From: Stutzerimonas stutzeri
Lineage (GTDB): Bacteria; Pseudomonadota; Gammaproteobacteria; Pseudomonadales; Pseudomonadaceae
Assembly: GCF_024448715.1 (NCBI RefSeq)
Contig: NZ_JAMOHZ010000002.1
Span: 620,001 to 684,000 of the forward strand
Reading direction: 5' to 3'
Length of the DNA: 64,000 nt
How positions within the stretch are numbered: position 1 is the stretch's first letter; the number at the start of each line of letters is the position of its first letter. The position numbers were made by a program, and so were the translations under genes. Shown piece by piece: positions 57,564 to 64,000 of this stretch. The notes under the pieces are model-generated. The model did not search any database and was not told where the DNA came from. It was given only the letters and a program-made list of their open reading frames with translations.

Positions 57564-58259
57564 ATGATTCCCGACCTTCATGGATTCGGTCCGGCGCTGG
57601 TCGCCGGCACCTGGATGACCATTCAGCTGGCCCTCGCATCCCTGGCCCTGGGCCTGGTGCTCGGTCTGCTCGGCGCACTCGCCAAGACTTCTCCGTACGC
57701 GGCCCTGCGCTGGGTCGGCGGCACCTACTCGACGATCGTCCGCGGTGTGCCCGAACTGCTCTGGGTACTGCTGATCTATTTCGGCACCATCGGCTTGGTA
57801 CGCGGCATCGGTGAGATCTTTGGTATCGAAAATCTCGCCCTCAGCCCCTTCGTCGCCGGCACCATCGCCCTCGGCCTTTGCTTCGGCGCCTATGCGACCG
57901 AAGTGTTCCGTGGCGCCCTGCTCGCCATTCCCAAGGGCCACCGCGAAGCTGGCTTGGCGCTGGGTCTGGGCAAACGCCGCATCTTCCTGCGGCTGATCCT
58001 GCCGCAGATGTGGCGCCTGGCCCTGCCCGGTCTGGGCAACCTGTTCATGATTCTGATGAAGGACACCGCGCTGGTCTCGGTGATCGGCCTGGAAGAGATC
58101 ATGCGCAGCTCGCAAATCGCCGTGACCGCCAGCAAAGAGCCCTTCACCTTCTTCGTCGTCGCCGCCTTCATTTATCTCGGCCTTACGGTCATCGCCATGA
58201 CTGGCATGTACTTTCTCGAAAAACGCGCCGGACGCGGTTTTGTCAGGAGCGCCGCATGA
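57564..58259 (+). CDS. Amino-acid ABC transporter permease (HisQ-like)
   Basis: Membrane permease of 231 residues with about five membrane segments and the EAA loop as REAGLALGLGKRRIFLRLILPQMWRLALPGLGN. It overlaps the next permease by 4 bases (ATGA), so the two form a co-translated heterodimer. Confidence 0.92.
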   Translation: MIPDLHGFGPALVAGTWMTIQLALASLALGLVLGLLGALAKTSPYAALRWVGGTYSTIVRGVPELLWVLLIYFGTIGLVRGIGEIFGIENLALSPFVAGTIALGLCFGAYATEVFRGALLAIPKGHREAGLALGLGKRRIFLRLILPQMWRLALPGLGNLFMILMKDTALVSVIGLEEIMRSSQIAVTASKEPFTFFVVAAFIYLGLTVIAMTGMYFLEKRAGRGFVRSAA

Positions 58260-58945
58260 GTTGGGAATTGTTCGTCAAGTGGCTACCAGACTTTCTCGAA
58301 GGCGCCTGGCTGACGTTGCAGCTGGTCGGCGTGTCGGTCATTACAGGGCTGATCCTTGCTTTGCCGCTGGGCATCGCGAGGTCTTCGCGCATTTTCGCGG
58401 TGCGCGCGTTGCCCTATGGCTACATCTTCTTCTTCCGCGGCACGCCGTTGCTGGTGCAATTGTTTCTGGTCTATTACGGCATGGCGCAGTTCGAGGTCGT
58501 GCGCGAAAGCGTGCTGTGGCCTTTTCTGCGTGATCCCTACTGGTGCGCGATCATCACCATGACATTGCACACAGCCGCCTATATCGCTGAAATCCTGCGT
58601 GGCGCGATCCAAAATGTGCCCGCGGGCGAAGTCGAAGCCGCTCGCGCGCTGGGCATGTCCCGCCGCCAGGCGCTGTGGCATATCATCCTGCCGCGCGCGG
58701 CACGTATCGGTCTGCCGGCCTACAGCAACGAGGTGATACTGATGCTCAAGGCCAGCGCCCTGGCCAGCACCATCACCCTGCTCGAACTGACCGGCATGGC
58801 GCGCAAGATCGCCGCACGCACCTATATGCACGAGGAAATGTTCCTCACCGCTGGCCTGATCTATCTGATCATCGCGTTCGTGCTGATGCAGGGCTTCAAG
58901 CTGGTGGAGCGCTGGCTGCGCGTGGATGCCTGCCAGGGGCGCTGA
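58256..58945 (+). CDS. Amino-acid ABC transporter permease (HisM-like)
   Basis: The second permease, 229 residues, with the EAA loop VEAARALGMSRRQALWHIILPRAARIGLPAYSNE and the FFFRGTPLLVQLFLVYYG segment typical of the family. The start at 58256 lies inside the stop of the first permease. The importer order is ATPase, binding protein, permease, permease. Confidence 0.93.
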   Translation: MSWELFVKWLPDFLEGAWLTLQLVGVSVITGLILALPLGIARSSRIFAVRALPYGYIFFFRGTPLLVQLFLVYYGMAQFEVVRESVLWPFLRDPYWCAIITMTLHTAAYIAEILRGAIQNVPAGEVEAARALGMSRRQALWHIILPRAARIGLPAYSNEVILMLKASALASTITLLELTGMARKIAARTYMHEEMFLTAGLIYLIIAFVLMQGFKLVERWLRVDACQGR

Positions 58946-59103
58946 ATCGAGAGTCTCGCTTCCGATCAACCTTGGCGCCAGCCGCGGACTGCTCGATACG
59001 TTACCGATCCGCCCCTGCCATTGACTCAAAGTCCCGCGGCGGTGGAATCCTCCGGCGTGGGCAGGGTCAGAAACAACCCGATCATATTGCCAACGAGACC
59101 GCC

Positions 59104-60000
59104 ATGCCCGCCGACATTCAGCGCATCGAAATGGACCAACTTGCCTGCTGGCGCCTCCGTAACGGTGATGCCGAGGTGATCGTTGCCGAACAGGGCGCGC
59201 AGGTACTCAGCTATCGCCAGGGCGATGCGACGCCGGTCATCTGGCTTAGCGAAGAGGCCGCTTTCGAGAAGGGGCAGGCGGTGCGCGGCGGCGTTCCGGT
59301 GTGCTGGCCCTGGTTTGGCGATCTGGCACGCAATCCTCAAGCAGTAAAGGAAGCGTACCTGGGCAACCAACCGGCTCCGGCGCACGGTCTGGTACGTAGC
59401 ATCGACTGGGTATTGCAGGACTCACGCAGCGATGCCGACAGCGCCAGCCTGGAATTTTGCTGCAATGCCGATCGCACCCTGCCCGGCTGGCCACACGCTG
59501 TCGAACTGAACCTGCAGATCCGCCTGGATCGGAAAGGCCTGCACCTGTCGCTGACCAGCCACAACCAAGGCGATGCCCCGGTCGCTCTGTCCCAGGCGTT
59601 GCACAGCTATTTCGCCATCAGCGATATCCGTCAGGTCGCGGTAGAAGGTCTCGATGGTCGCCCCTATATCGAAACCCTGGATAACTGGCAGCAGCGCCTA
59701 CAGCAGAGCGACCTCCGTTTCAGCGGCGAGACCGACCGCATCTACCTGGATCTCCCCGCGACCTTGAGCCTGCGCGATCCCGGCCTCAATCGACGAATAA
59801 CCCTAGAGACTCGCGGCTCTCGCTCGGCCGTGCTCTGGAATCCATGGATCGCCAAGGCGCAGCGCTTGTCGCAATTTGCCGACGATGCCTGGCAGCGAAT
59901 GCTCTGCATTGAAACCGCCAATGTGCTGGGCGACATGGTCCGGCTGGGCGCTGGCGCTAGCCATACCCTGAGCGTCTCGATTGGCGTCGAGGCGTTGTAG
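59104..60000 (+). CDS. Aldose 1-epimerase-like D-hexose-6-phosphate mutarotase (YeaD type)
   Basis: A 298-residue beta-sandwich mutarotase. Family marks are GAQVLSYRQGDATPVIWLSE, GKAVRGGVPVCWPWFG (here GQAVRGGVPVCWPWFG), APAHGLVR with the catalytic His, and ALHSYFAISDI; the base Glu is expected in a late strand. I use the ATG at 59104, where homology starts. The frame upstream runs through the permease and is meaningless. Confidence 0.9.
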   Translation: MPADIQRIEMDQLACWRLRNGDAEVIVAEQGAQVLSYRQGDATPVIWLSEEAAFEKGQAVRGGVPVCWPWFGDLARNPQAVKEAYLGNQPAPAHGLVRSIDWVLQDSRSDADSASLEFCCNADRTLPGWPHAVELNLQIRLDRKGLHLSLTSHNQGDAPVALSQALHSYFAISDIRQVAVEGLDGRPYIETLDNWQQRLQQSDLRFSGETDRIYLDLPATLSLRDPGLNRRITLETRGSRSAVLWNPWIAKAQRLSQFADDAWQRMLCIETANVLGDMVRLGAGASHTLSVSIGVEAL

Positions 60001-60152
60001 CAGCCAAACACCAGTCTGAAACGAAGAGGCGGCAGGCATCCAGCAGCATTGAATCTATACTGCAAGCGACCATCCCGCCGCTGCCGGCATACCGCCAGGT
60101 TTCGGCTTAGGGAGCCTGCCAGCCAGTCGCAGTGCCCTGGAGGACCTGTGTC

Positions 60153-60236
60153 ATGGAAGCCCCGCTACTTCAAGCAGACCTCAACCAATTCGCCGCCATT
60201 TGCATCAGTTTTTTTCAGCTGATGCGCCATGAATAA
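60153..60236 (+). CDS. 27-codon leader ORF coupled to the next gene
   Basis: MEAPLLQADLNQFAAICISF is followed by a short tail and TAA at 60234-60236. GGAGG lies 9 bases before its ATG. Its end overlaps the start of the FAD oxidoreductase by 8 bases in another frame, and that gene has no good ribosome binding site of its own. A leader peptide used for translational coupling is therefore likely. No family is recognised. Confidence 0.45.
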   Translation: MEAPLLQADLNQFAAICISFFQLMRHE

Positions 60237-61308
60237 CGATTTCGACCTGCTGCTTGCCGGCGCGGGGCACAGCCACCTCGGCGTACTGCGCCAGTGGGCC
60301 AGTCGTGAACGTCCCATGGGCCGAATCGGCCTGGTCTCGGCCGAACCCCACGCCTGGTATTCGGGCATGATGCCAGGCCTCATCGCCGAGCATTACCAGA
60401 CCCGCCAGTGCCGCGTCGCGCTACCCAAGCTCTGCGCGGCGGCGGAAGTGGAGTTCATCCAGGGCACCATGGTCGCGCTGCTCCCTGAAACACCCGAATT
60501 GTTGCTGGCAACTGGCGAGACGCTGCGCAGTACCTGGATGTCACTCAACCTGGGTTCCTTGCCTTGGCTACCGGAGCAGAGCGGCGACGGCATGGAGCTG
60601 CTTTCGGTCAAGCCGTTCGCCGAATTCATTCGCCGCTGGCAACAGTGGGAGGAGATTCCCGAAGGGGTAGCGGTGCTCGGTGGAGGCGCAGCGGGCGTCG
60701 AGTTGGCATTGGCTATGGCCGCGCGAGTGCCGACACTCAGTCTGTTCACCGAGGGCGAGTTGCTTGCTGGACATCCGCCGCGCCTGCGCCGTCTCGCGCT
60801 GCACCATCTGCAACGTACCGATGTAGCGGTTCACGAACAGACGCCGATTCAGGCGGTGCATGGCAACACGCTGGTCGGCGATGGGCAGATCCGCTGGCAA
60901 GGTCGACGCCTGGTCGTCGCAACCGGCCCCAGCCCGCTGGAATGGCTACGCGAATCTGGTCTGCGCTTGGATGCACGCGGCTTCATCGATGTATCGCCGT
61001 CGCTGCAGAGCCGCTCGCATCCACACGTTTTTGCCAGCGGCGACTGTGCGAGCCTTCCCGGCGCCGCACGCAACGGCGTCCAAGCGGTGCGCCAGGCTGG
61101 CGTGCTGGCGACCAATTTGGGGCAGGCAGCGATCGGCCAACCATTGCGTCACTATCATCCACCGTCCCATAGCCTCGCCCTTCTGGCCGACGGCCACCGC
61201 GGAGCGATGCTGAGCTGGGCGGGAGTGGCAGCGGAAGGCAGGTTGTTGTGGCGTTGGAAAGATCACATCGACCGTAGCTTCATGCGTCAGCACGGTGCCG
61301 AAGATTGA
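60229..61308 (+). CDS. FAD-dependent pyridine nucleotide-disulfide oxidoreductase-like protein (SelD-associated type)
   Basis: A 359-residue flavoprotein of the NDH-2/TIGR03169 type. FAD-binding start LLLAGAGHSHLGVLRQW, NAD-binding GVAVLGGGAAGVELALAMA (about 145-163) and the final FAD segment HVFASGDCASLP (about 265-276) are intact. The family also occurs fused to selenophosphate synthetase SelD, but here there is no SelD domain and no selD gene next to it. No redox-active disulfide motif is visible. Start codon support is weak unless coupled to the ORF at 60153. Confidence 0.82.
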   Translation: MNNDFDLLLAGAGHSHLGVLRQWASRERPMGRIGLVSAEPHAWYSGMMPGLIAEHYQTRQCRVALPKLCAAAEVEFIQGTMVALLPETPELLLATGETLRSTWMSLNLGSLPWLPEQSGDGMELLSVKPFAEFIRRWQQWEEIPEGVAVLGGGAAGVELALAMAARVPTLSLFTEGELLAGHPPRLRRLALHHLQRTDVAVHEQTPIQAVHGNTLVGDGQIRWQGRRLVVATGPSPLEWLRESGLRLDARGFIDVSPSLQSRSHPHVFASGDCASLPGAARNGVQAVRQAGVLATNLGQAAIGQPLRHYHPPSHSLALLADGHRGAMLSWAGVAAEGRLLWRWKDHIDRSFMRQHGAED

Positions 61309-61314
61309 CCCAGT

Positions 61315-62019
61315 TCAATCGAGCAGCTGCTGCAGACGCGCCTCCAGCAATGCCGGAAAACGTTTGAACCAGGCCAGGTTGCGCGGCGATGGATGCGGCA
61401 AGGGGTGCAGACGAAACGCCCGCGTGGCGCCCTGCTCCGTCGCCAGTTCGATATCGAAATGCGCAGTGAAACGGTCTTCGCGCTGCCAGTACGCTTCGAG
61501 CTGTTGGCGCACCTCGCGCGGCTGCTCCATGCCGAACCAGAGAAACGCCTCTCGACCGAGCGTGACGATGTCACGACCATGCCAGTTATCGATCAGCAGG
61601 CGCCGCATGAGCGGATGAAAGCGGCGCTTGATAGTCATCGACCAGGCACGGTTGCCGAGCGGCTTGTAGGGTACGGTGTTGATCCAGAAGAAGGCTTGGC
61701 CAAGCGCACGCCCGGCCTCGAAATCGGGCATTTCTTCGCCGTGCAGATGCTGGTAGAGCACACGGCGCACCAGCTGACCACCACTGCCAATGAACGGCTC
61801 ACCATATCGGACCTCTTCACGGCCAGGGTCACGACCGAAAAAGGCAAGAGGCGCGTCGGCACGGCCGAGCCCAATGATCGGCTCCAGCGGATCCTTGTCG
61901 AATTTCTGATAGACCGACACATCAACGCCTTCGATCTCGGACGCGAGCGCGCGAAATGCTTCGCGCTCTGCCTGATCGAGCGGTATCGGGTCCCGTTTCG
62001 GCTTAGAGGTCGCTTTCAT
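61315..62019 (-). CDS. UDG-superfamily protein lacking all cysteines
   Basis: A 234-residue uracil-DNA-glycosylase-fold protein. Motif 1 is FFGRDPGREEVRYGEPFIGSGG, the middle motif WINTVPYKPLGNR, and motif 2 LPHPSPRN. These resemble family 4 enzymes, but the protein has no cysteine at all, so it cannot carry the 4Fe-4S cluster of that family; the usual KCRPPGNR Cys is Tyr. It overlaps the DUF3299 gene by 17 bases and converges with the FAD oxidoreductase 6 bases away. Activity on uracil is plausible but unproven. Confidence 0.78.
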   Translation of the reverse strand: MKATSKPKRDPIPLDQAEREAFRALASEIEGVDVSVYQKFDKDPLEPIIGLGRADAPLAFFGRDPGREEVRYGEPFIGSGGQLVRRVLYQHLHGEEMPDFEAGRALGQAFFWINTVPYKPLGNRAWSMTIKRRFHPLMRRLLIDNWHGRDIVTLGREAFLWFGMEQPREVRQQLEAYWQREDRFTAHFDIELATEQGATRAFRLHPLPHPSPRNLAWFKRFPALLEARLQQLLD

Positions 62020-62530
62020 CCACCAAGGACACCTTGGCTGCGGTTATTACGTACGCCGCGTCGGCCAGATCATTGCTGACCGGCTCGATCCGCAGCGTGC
62101 CGTCCACCCAGAGCGGTGCATAGATGTCATCCAGAGCGATGCCAGCCGGATAGCGGACCATCACGATCTGGTTCGGCGGCGGCGGCGGAACATGAATACA
62201 GGCGCCTGGATAGGGAACCAGGAAAAACTCGGTATTGCGTCCCTTGCTGTCGGTTTCCAGTGGCACCGGATAACCGCCGAGGCGGATCGTCTGGCCGTTC
62301 AGTGCCGGCACAGTCTTGGCCGAATACATCACTTCTGGCAAACCGGCACCCTGTTTAAGCCCACCCTGGTCGCTAAAGCCGTTGGCCTCGGGAGAGTTGT
62401 GCTCGATTTCCGGCATTTCCTCCAACGCTCTGCGGTCTTCGGCGGGCATCAATTCGAGCCAGTCGAGTTCAGCTGGCGCAGCGTGAGCGACGGAAGCAAA
62501 GCACAGCAGCGAGAAAACTATCGAGCGCAT
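62003..62530 (-). CDS. DUF3299 exported protein
   Basis: A 175-residue protein with a signal peptide (1-18, ending AHAAP) and the DUF3299 core: RLGGYPVPLE, TEFFLVPYPGACIHVPPPPPNQ. The cysteine and proline-rich loop is the family mark. Some DUF3299 proteins accompany membrane-transport or lipoprotein-release-type genes, but here the neighbour is the UDG-like gene, which it overlaps by 17 bases. Function unknown. Confidence 0.85.
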   Translation of the reverse strand: MRSIVFSLLCFASVAHAAPAELDWLELMPAEDRRALEEMPEIEHNSPEANGFSDQGGLKQGAGLPEVMYSAKTVPALNGQTIRLGGYPVPLETDSKGRNTEFFLVPYPGACIHVPPPPPNQIVMVRYPAGIALDDIYAPLWVDGTLRIEPVSNDLADAAYVITAAKVSLVDESDL

Positions 62531-62546
62531 GAGAACCGAAGAATTC

Positions 62547-62578
62547 GAAGAAAACGGGGCCGCCAGAGGCGCGGCCCC
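62547..62578 (-). terminator. Rho-independent terminator after the GlsB/YeaQ gene
   Basis: On the minus strand GGGGCCGC (62578-62571) pairs with GCGGCCCC (62563-62556) and is followed by GTTTTCTTC. It lies just behind the stop of the small stress gene and before the DUF3299 gene. Confidence 0.75.
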
Positions 62579-62585
62579 CGACGGA

Positions 62586-62837
62586 TCAATGTTTACGGCT
62601 AGTAACCATGCCGTAAATCACCAGCAGGATGATCGCACCGACCACCGCACCGATAAAGCCTGCAGCTTCGCCCGCTTCATAGAGACCGAGCGCCTGACCG
62701 CCATAGGTGGCCAGTAGCGAACCGCCGATACCCAGCAGGATGGTCATGATCCAGCCCATGCTGTCGTTGCCGGGCTTCAGGAAGCGTGCGATGAGGCCTA
62801 CGATCAGGCCGATGATGATGGTTCCGATGATGCCCAT
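62586..62837 (-). CDS. GlsB/YeaQ/YmgE-family stress membrane protein
   Basis: An 83-residue protein of three short membrane segments rich in glycine (IIGLIVGLIARFLKPG, WIMTILLGIGGSLLATYGG, GFIGAVVGAIILLVIYG), the transglycosylase-associated/YeaQ pattern. GAGGAG lies 8 bases before the ATG at 62837. The leader holds a perfect 13-base inverted repeat (62847-62890) and an AlgU-like promoter, consistent with envelope-stress control. Confidence 0.88.
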   Translation of the reverse strand: MGIIGTIIIGLIVGLIARFLKPGNDSMGWIMTILLGIGGSLLATYGGQALGLYEAGEAAGFIGAVVGAIILLVIYGMVTSRKH

Positions 62838-62846
62838 TGGCAGTCT

Positions 62847-62890
62847 CCTCAGGTCCGAAAAATACGCGCTACGTATCTTCGGACCTGAGG
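62847..62890. repeat. Perfect 13-bp inverted repeat before the GlsB/YeaQ gene
   Basis: CCTCAGGTCCGAA (62847-62859) and TTCGGACCTGAGG (62878-62890) are exact inverted copies, and inside them ATACG and CGTAT can pair too, giving a 44-base nearly complete palindrome. On the minus strand the arm nearest the gene runs into its ribosome binding site (GAGGAG). It is also only 49 bases after the purK stop. It may be an operator, a leader hairpin or a purK transcript end without a T-run. Confidence 0.75.
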
Positions 62891-62905
62891 CGGACTAGGC
62901 AGTTC
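62879..62905 (-). promoter_or_regulatory. Candidate AlgU (sigma-22/RpoE-type) promoter
   Basis: On the minus strand GAACTG (62905-62900), 16 bases, then TCCGA (62883-62879) differs by one base in each element from the AlgU pattern GAACTT-N16-TCTGA. The -10 element lies within the inverted-repeat arm, so transcripts from here would lack one arm of the hairpin. Confidence 0.5.
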
Positions 62906-62938
62906 GCCGCCAAATGCTGCAGGCCAGACGGCCGGTGA

Positions 62939-64000
62939 TCAGTCGCGGGCGATCAGCGACTCGACAGCCGTAATCTGTCGGTCCAGCGTGGCGCGGTCGG
63001 GGCAGCGCAGCGTGGCGTGGCCGACCTTGCGTCCGACTTTGAACGCCTTGCCGTAGTGATGCAGGTGACAATCCTCGACGGCGATGACCTTCTCCACCTG
63101 CGGCACTTCCCCAATGAAGTTCAGCATGGCGCTTTCGCCCAGCTTCGCCGTCGAGCCTAGCGGCAGCCCGGTGACGGCGCGCAGATGATTCTCGAACTGG
63201 CTGCATTCGGCGCCTTCGATGGTCCAGTGACCGGAATTGTGCACGCGCGGCGCGATCTCGTTGGCCTTGAGCCCACCGTCAACCTCGAAAAACTCGAAGG
63301 CCAGCACGCCGACGTAGTTCAGCTGCTGGAGTACGCGGCTGGCGTAATCCTCGGCCAGCGGCTGCAGCGGATGACTGCTGCTGGCCACCGACAACCGCAG
63401 GATGCCCTCTTCGTGCGTGTTGTGCACCAGCGGATAAAAACAGGTTTCGCCATCGCGACCGCGCACGGCAATCAGTGAGACTTCGCCGGTGAACGGCACG
63501 AAGCCTTCCAGGATGCATGGCACACTTCCCAGCTCGGCAAAGGCATTGGCGACATCGGCCGGCTTGCGCAGGACTTTCTGACCCTTGCCGTCATAACCAA
63601 GCGTGCGTGTCTTGAGTACCGCCGGCAGGCCGATGCTGGATGCGGCGACGTCAAGATCTGCCTGGGACTGGATGTCGGCGAATTCCGGCGTAGGAATGCC
63701 GAGGTTCTTGAACATGGATTTCTCGAACCATCGGTCACGCGCGATGCGTAGCGCCTCGGCGCTGGGGTAAACCGGCACGAACTGCGAGAGGAAGGCCACG
63801 GTTTCGGCCGGCACACTCTCGAACTCGAAGGTCACCAGATCCACTTCATCGGCCAGCTGGCGCAGGTGATCCTGATCGCCATAGTCGGCGCGCAGATGCT
63901 CGCCGAGGGCGGCGGCACAAGCGTCCGGTGCCGGATCGAGGAAGGCGAAGTTCATGCCCAGCGGCGTCCCCGCCAGGGCGAGCATGCGGCCCAGTTGGCC
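62939..64000 (-). CDS. purK: N5-carboxyaminoimidazole ribonucleotide synthase, 5' end cut by window
   Basis: ATP-grasp enzyme of purine synthesis. The frame is open from the window edge (first residues GQLGRMLALAGTPLG, which in full-length PurK follow a MKIGVIGGG-type start) to the stop at 62939, giving 353 visible codons. Typical segments are FEFESVPAETVAFL, PAVLKTRTLGYDGKGQ, CILEGFVPFTGEVSLIAVR and NEIAPRVHNSGHWTIEGA. Only about 10 residues should be missing. purE is expected just beyond the edge. Confidence 0.95.
   Translation of the reverse strand, partial: GQLGRMLALAGTPLGMNFAFLDPAPDACAAALGEHLRADYGDQDHLRQLADEVDLVTFEFESVPAETVAFLSQFVPVYPSAEALRIARDRWFEKSMFKNLGIPTPEFADIQSQADLDVAASSIGLPAVLKTRTLGYDGKGQKVLRKPADVANAFAELGSVPCILEGFVPFTGEVSLIAVRGRDGETCFYPLVHNTHEEGILRLSVASSSHPLQPLAEDYASRVLQQLNYVGVLAFEFFEVDGGLKANEIAPRVHNSGHWTIEGAECSQFENHLRAVTGLPLGSTAKLGESAMLNFIGEVPQVEKVIAVEDCHLHHYGKAFKVGRKVGHATLRCPDRATLDRQITAVESLIARD

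Noticed and set aside
57183..58115. 310-codon minus-strand frame opposite the amino-acid permease
   Set aside because: Antisense shadow of the binding-protein and HisQ-like genes caused by high GC; rich in Gln/Arg/His with no hydrophobic core.

Overview
The window is 64 kb of ordinary-looking core chromosome from a Pseudomonas of the P. stutzeri (Stutzerimonas) type. This assignment is inferred from gene content and order: algB-kinB, ampDh2, tctDE/tctCBA, 6S RNA-ygfA, secB-grxC-gpmI-envC-ctpA and hisBHAF-asmA-mutY-yggX-tRNA-Phe, all with GC-rich codon use. I see no prophage, plasmid, CRISPR array, full insertion sequence or toxin/defence island. The protein genes are all of recognisable family type. 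The unusual material is small: one decayed porin gene, short mobile-like repeats, and several strong palindromes at regulatory positions.

Layout. 1-2.9 kb: a TAXI-type TRAP transporter (fused permease cut by the window edge, plus binding protein). 3.2-9.9 kb: the tripartite tricarboxylate system, with TctDE two-component regulator on the minus strand diverging from tctC-tctB-tctA and an AbrB-family membrane protein. The outer-membrane porin gene expected at the head of the transport operon survives only as a 190-bp relic, and a 161-bp MITE-like element separates tctC from tctB. 10-13 kb: a nucleoside-recognition membrane protein and a run of small stress-type proteins. 13.2-21.8 kb: algB-kinB, a DUF1330 protein, the lipoprotein amidase ampDh2, a diguanylate cyclase with an EEP-domain protein, dsbA and cytochrome c4. 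22.1-30.3 kb: engB, the glycine cleavage genes gcvT-gcvH-gcvP, and an Fbp-type iron ABC importer. 30.4-37.6 kb: ubiI-ubiH-pepP-ygfB, diverging from a zapB-like gene, zapA, 6S RNA and ygfA, then EVE-domain and FliL-like genes.

37.7-45.4 kb: a quinone oxidoreductase, secB-grxC-rhodanese-like protein, and gpmI-envC-ctpA-divergent polysaccharide deacetylase. 45.5-48.7 kb: his genes hisB-hisH-(DUF2164)-hisA-hisF. 48.8-53.2 kb: a PanZ-like GNAT protein, asmA-mutY-yggX and tRNA-Phe. 53.6-58.9 kb: a BetT-like BCCT carrier and a polar amino-acid ABC importer. 59-64 kb: an aldose-1-epimerase-like mutarotase, a SelD-associated-type FAD oxidoreductase behind a 27-codon leader ORF, a cysteine-free UDG-superfamily protein, a DUF3299 protein, a GlsB/YeaQ stress protein and purK (cut by the window end).

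How the parts work together: the left third is carboxylate uptake with its own sensor. The middle carries cell-envelope stress control (AlgB/KinB, AmpDh2, DgcH, DsbA), one-carbon metabolism (gcv, ygfA) and ubiquinone synthesis. The right part carries division and envelope hydrolysis control (ZapA, EnvC, CtpA), histidine synthesis, oxidised-guanine and oxidative-damage protection (MutY, YggX) and amino-acid/betaine uptake. References to gene order in P. aeruginosa are from memory and were not checked against a database.
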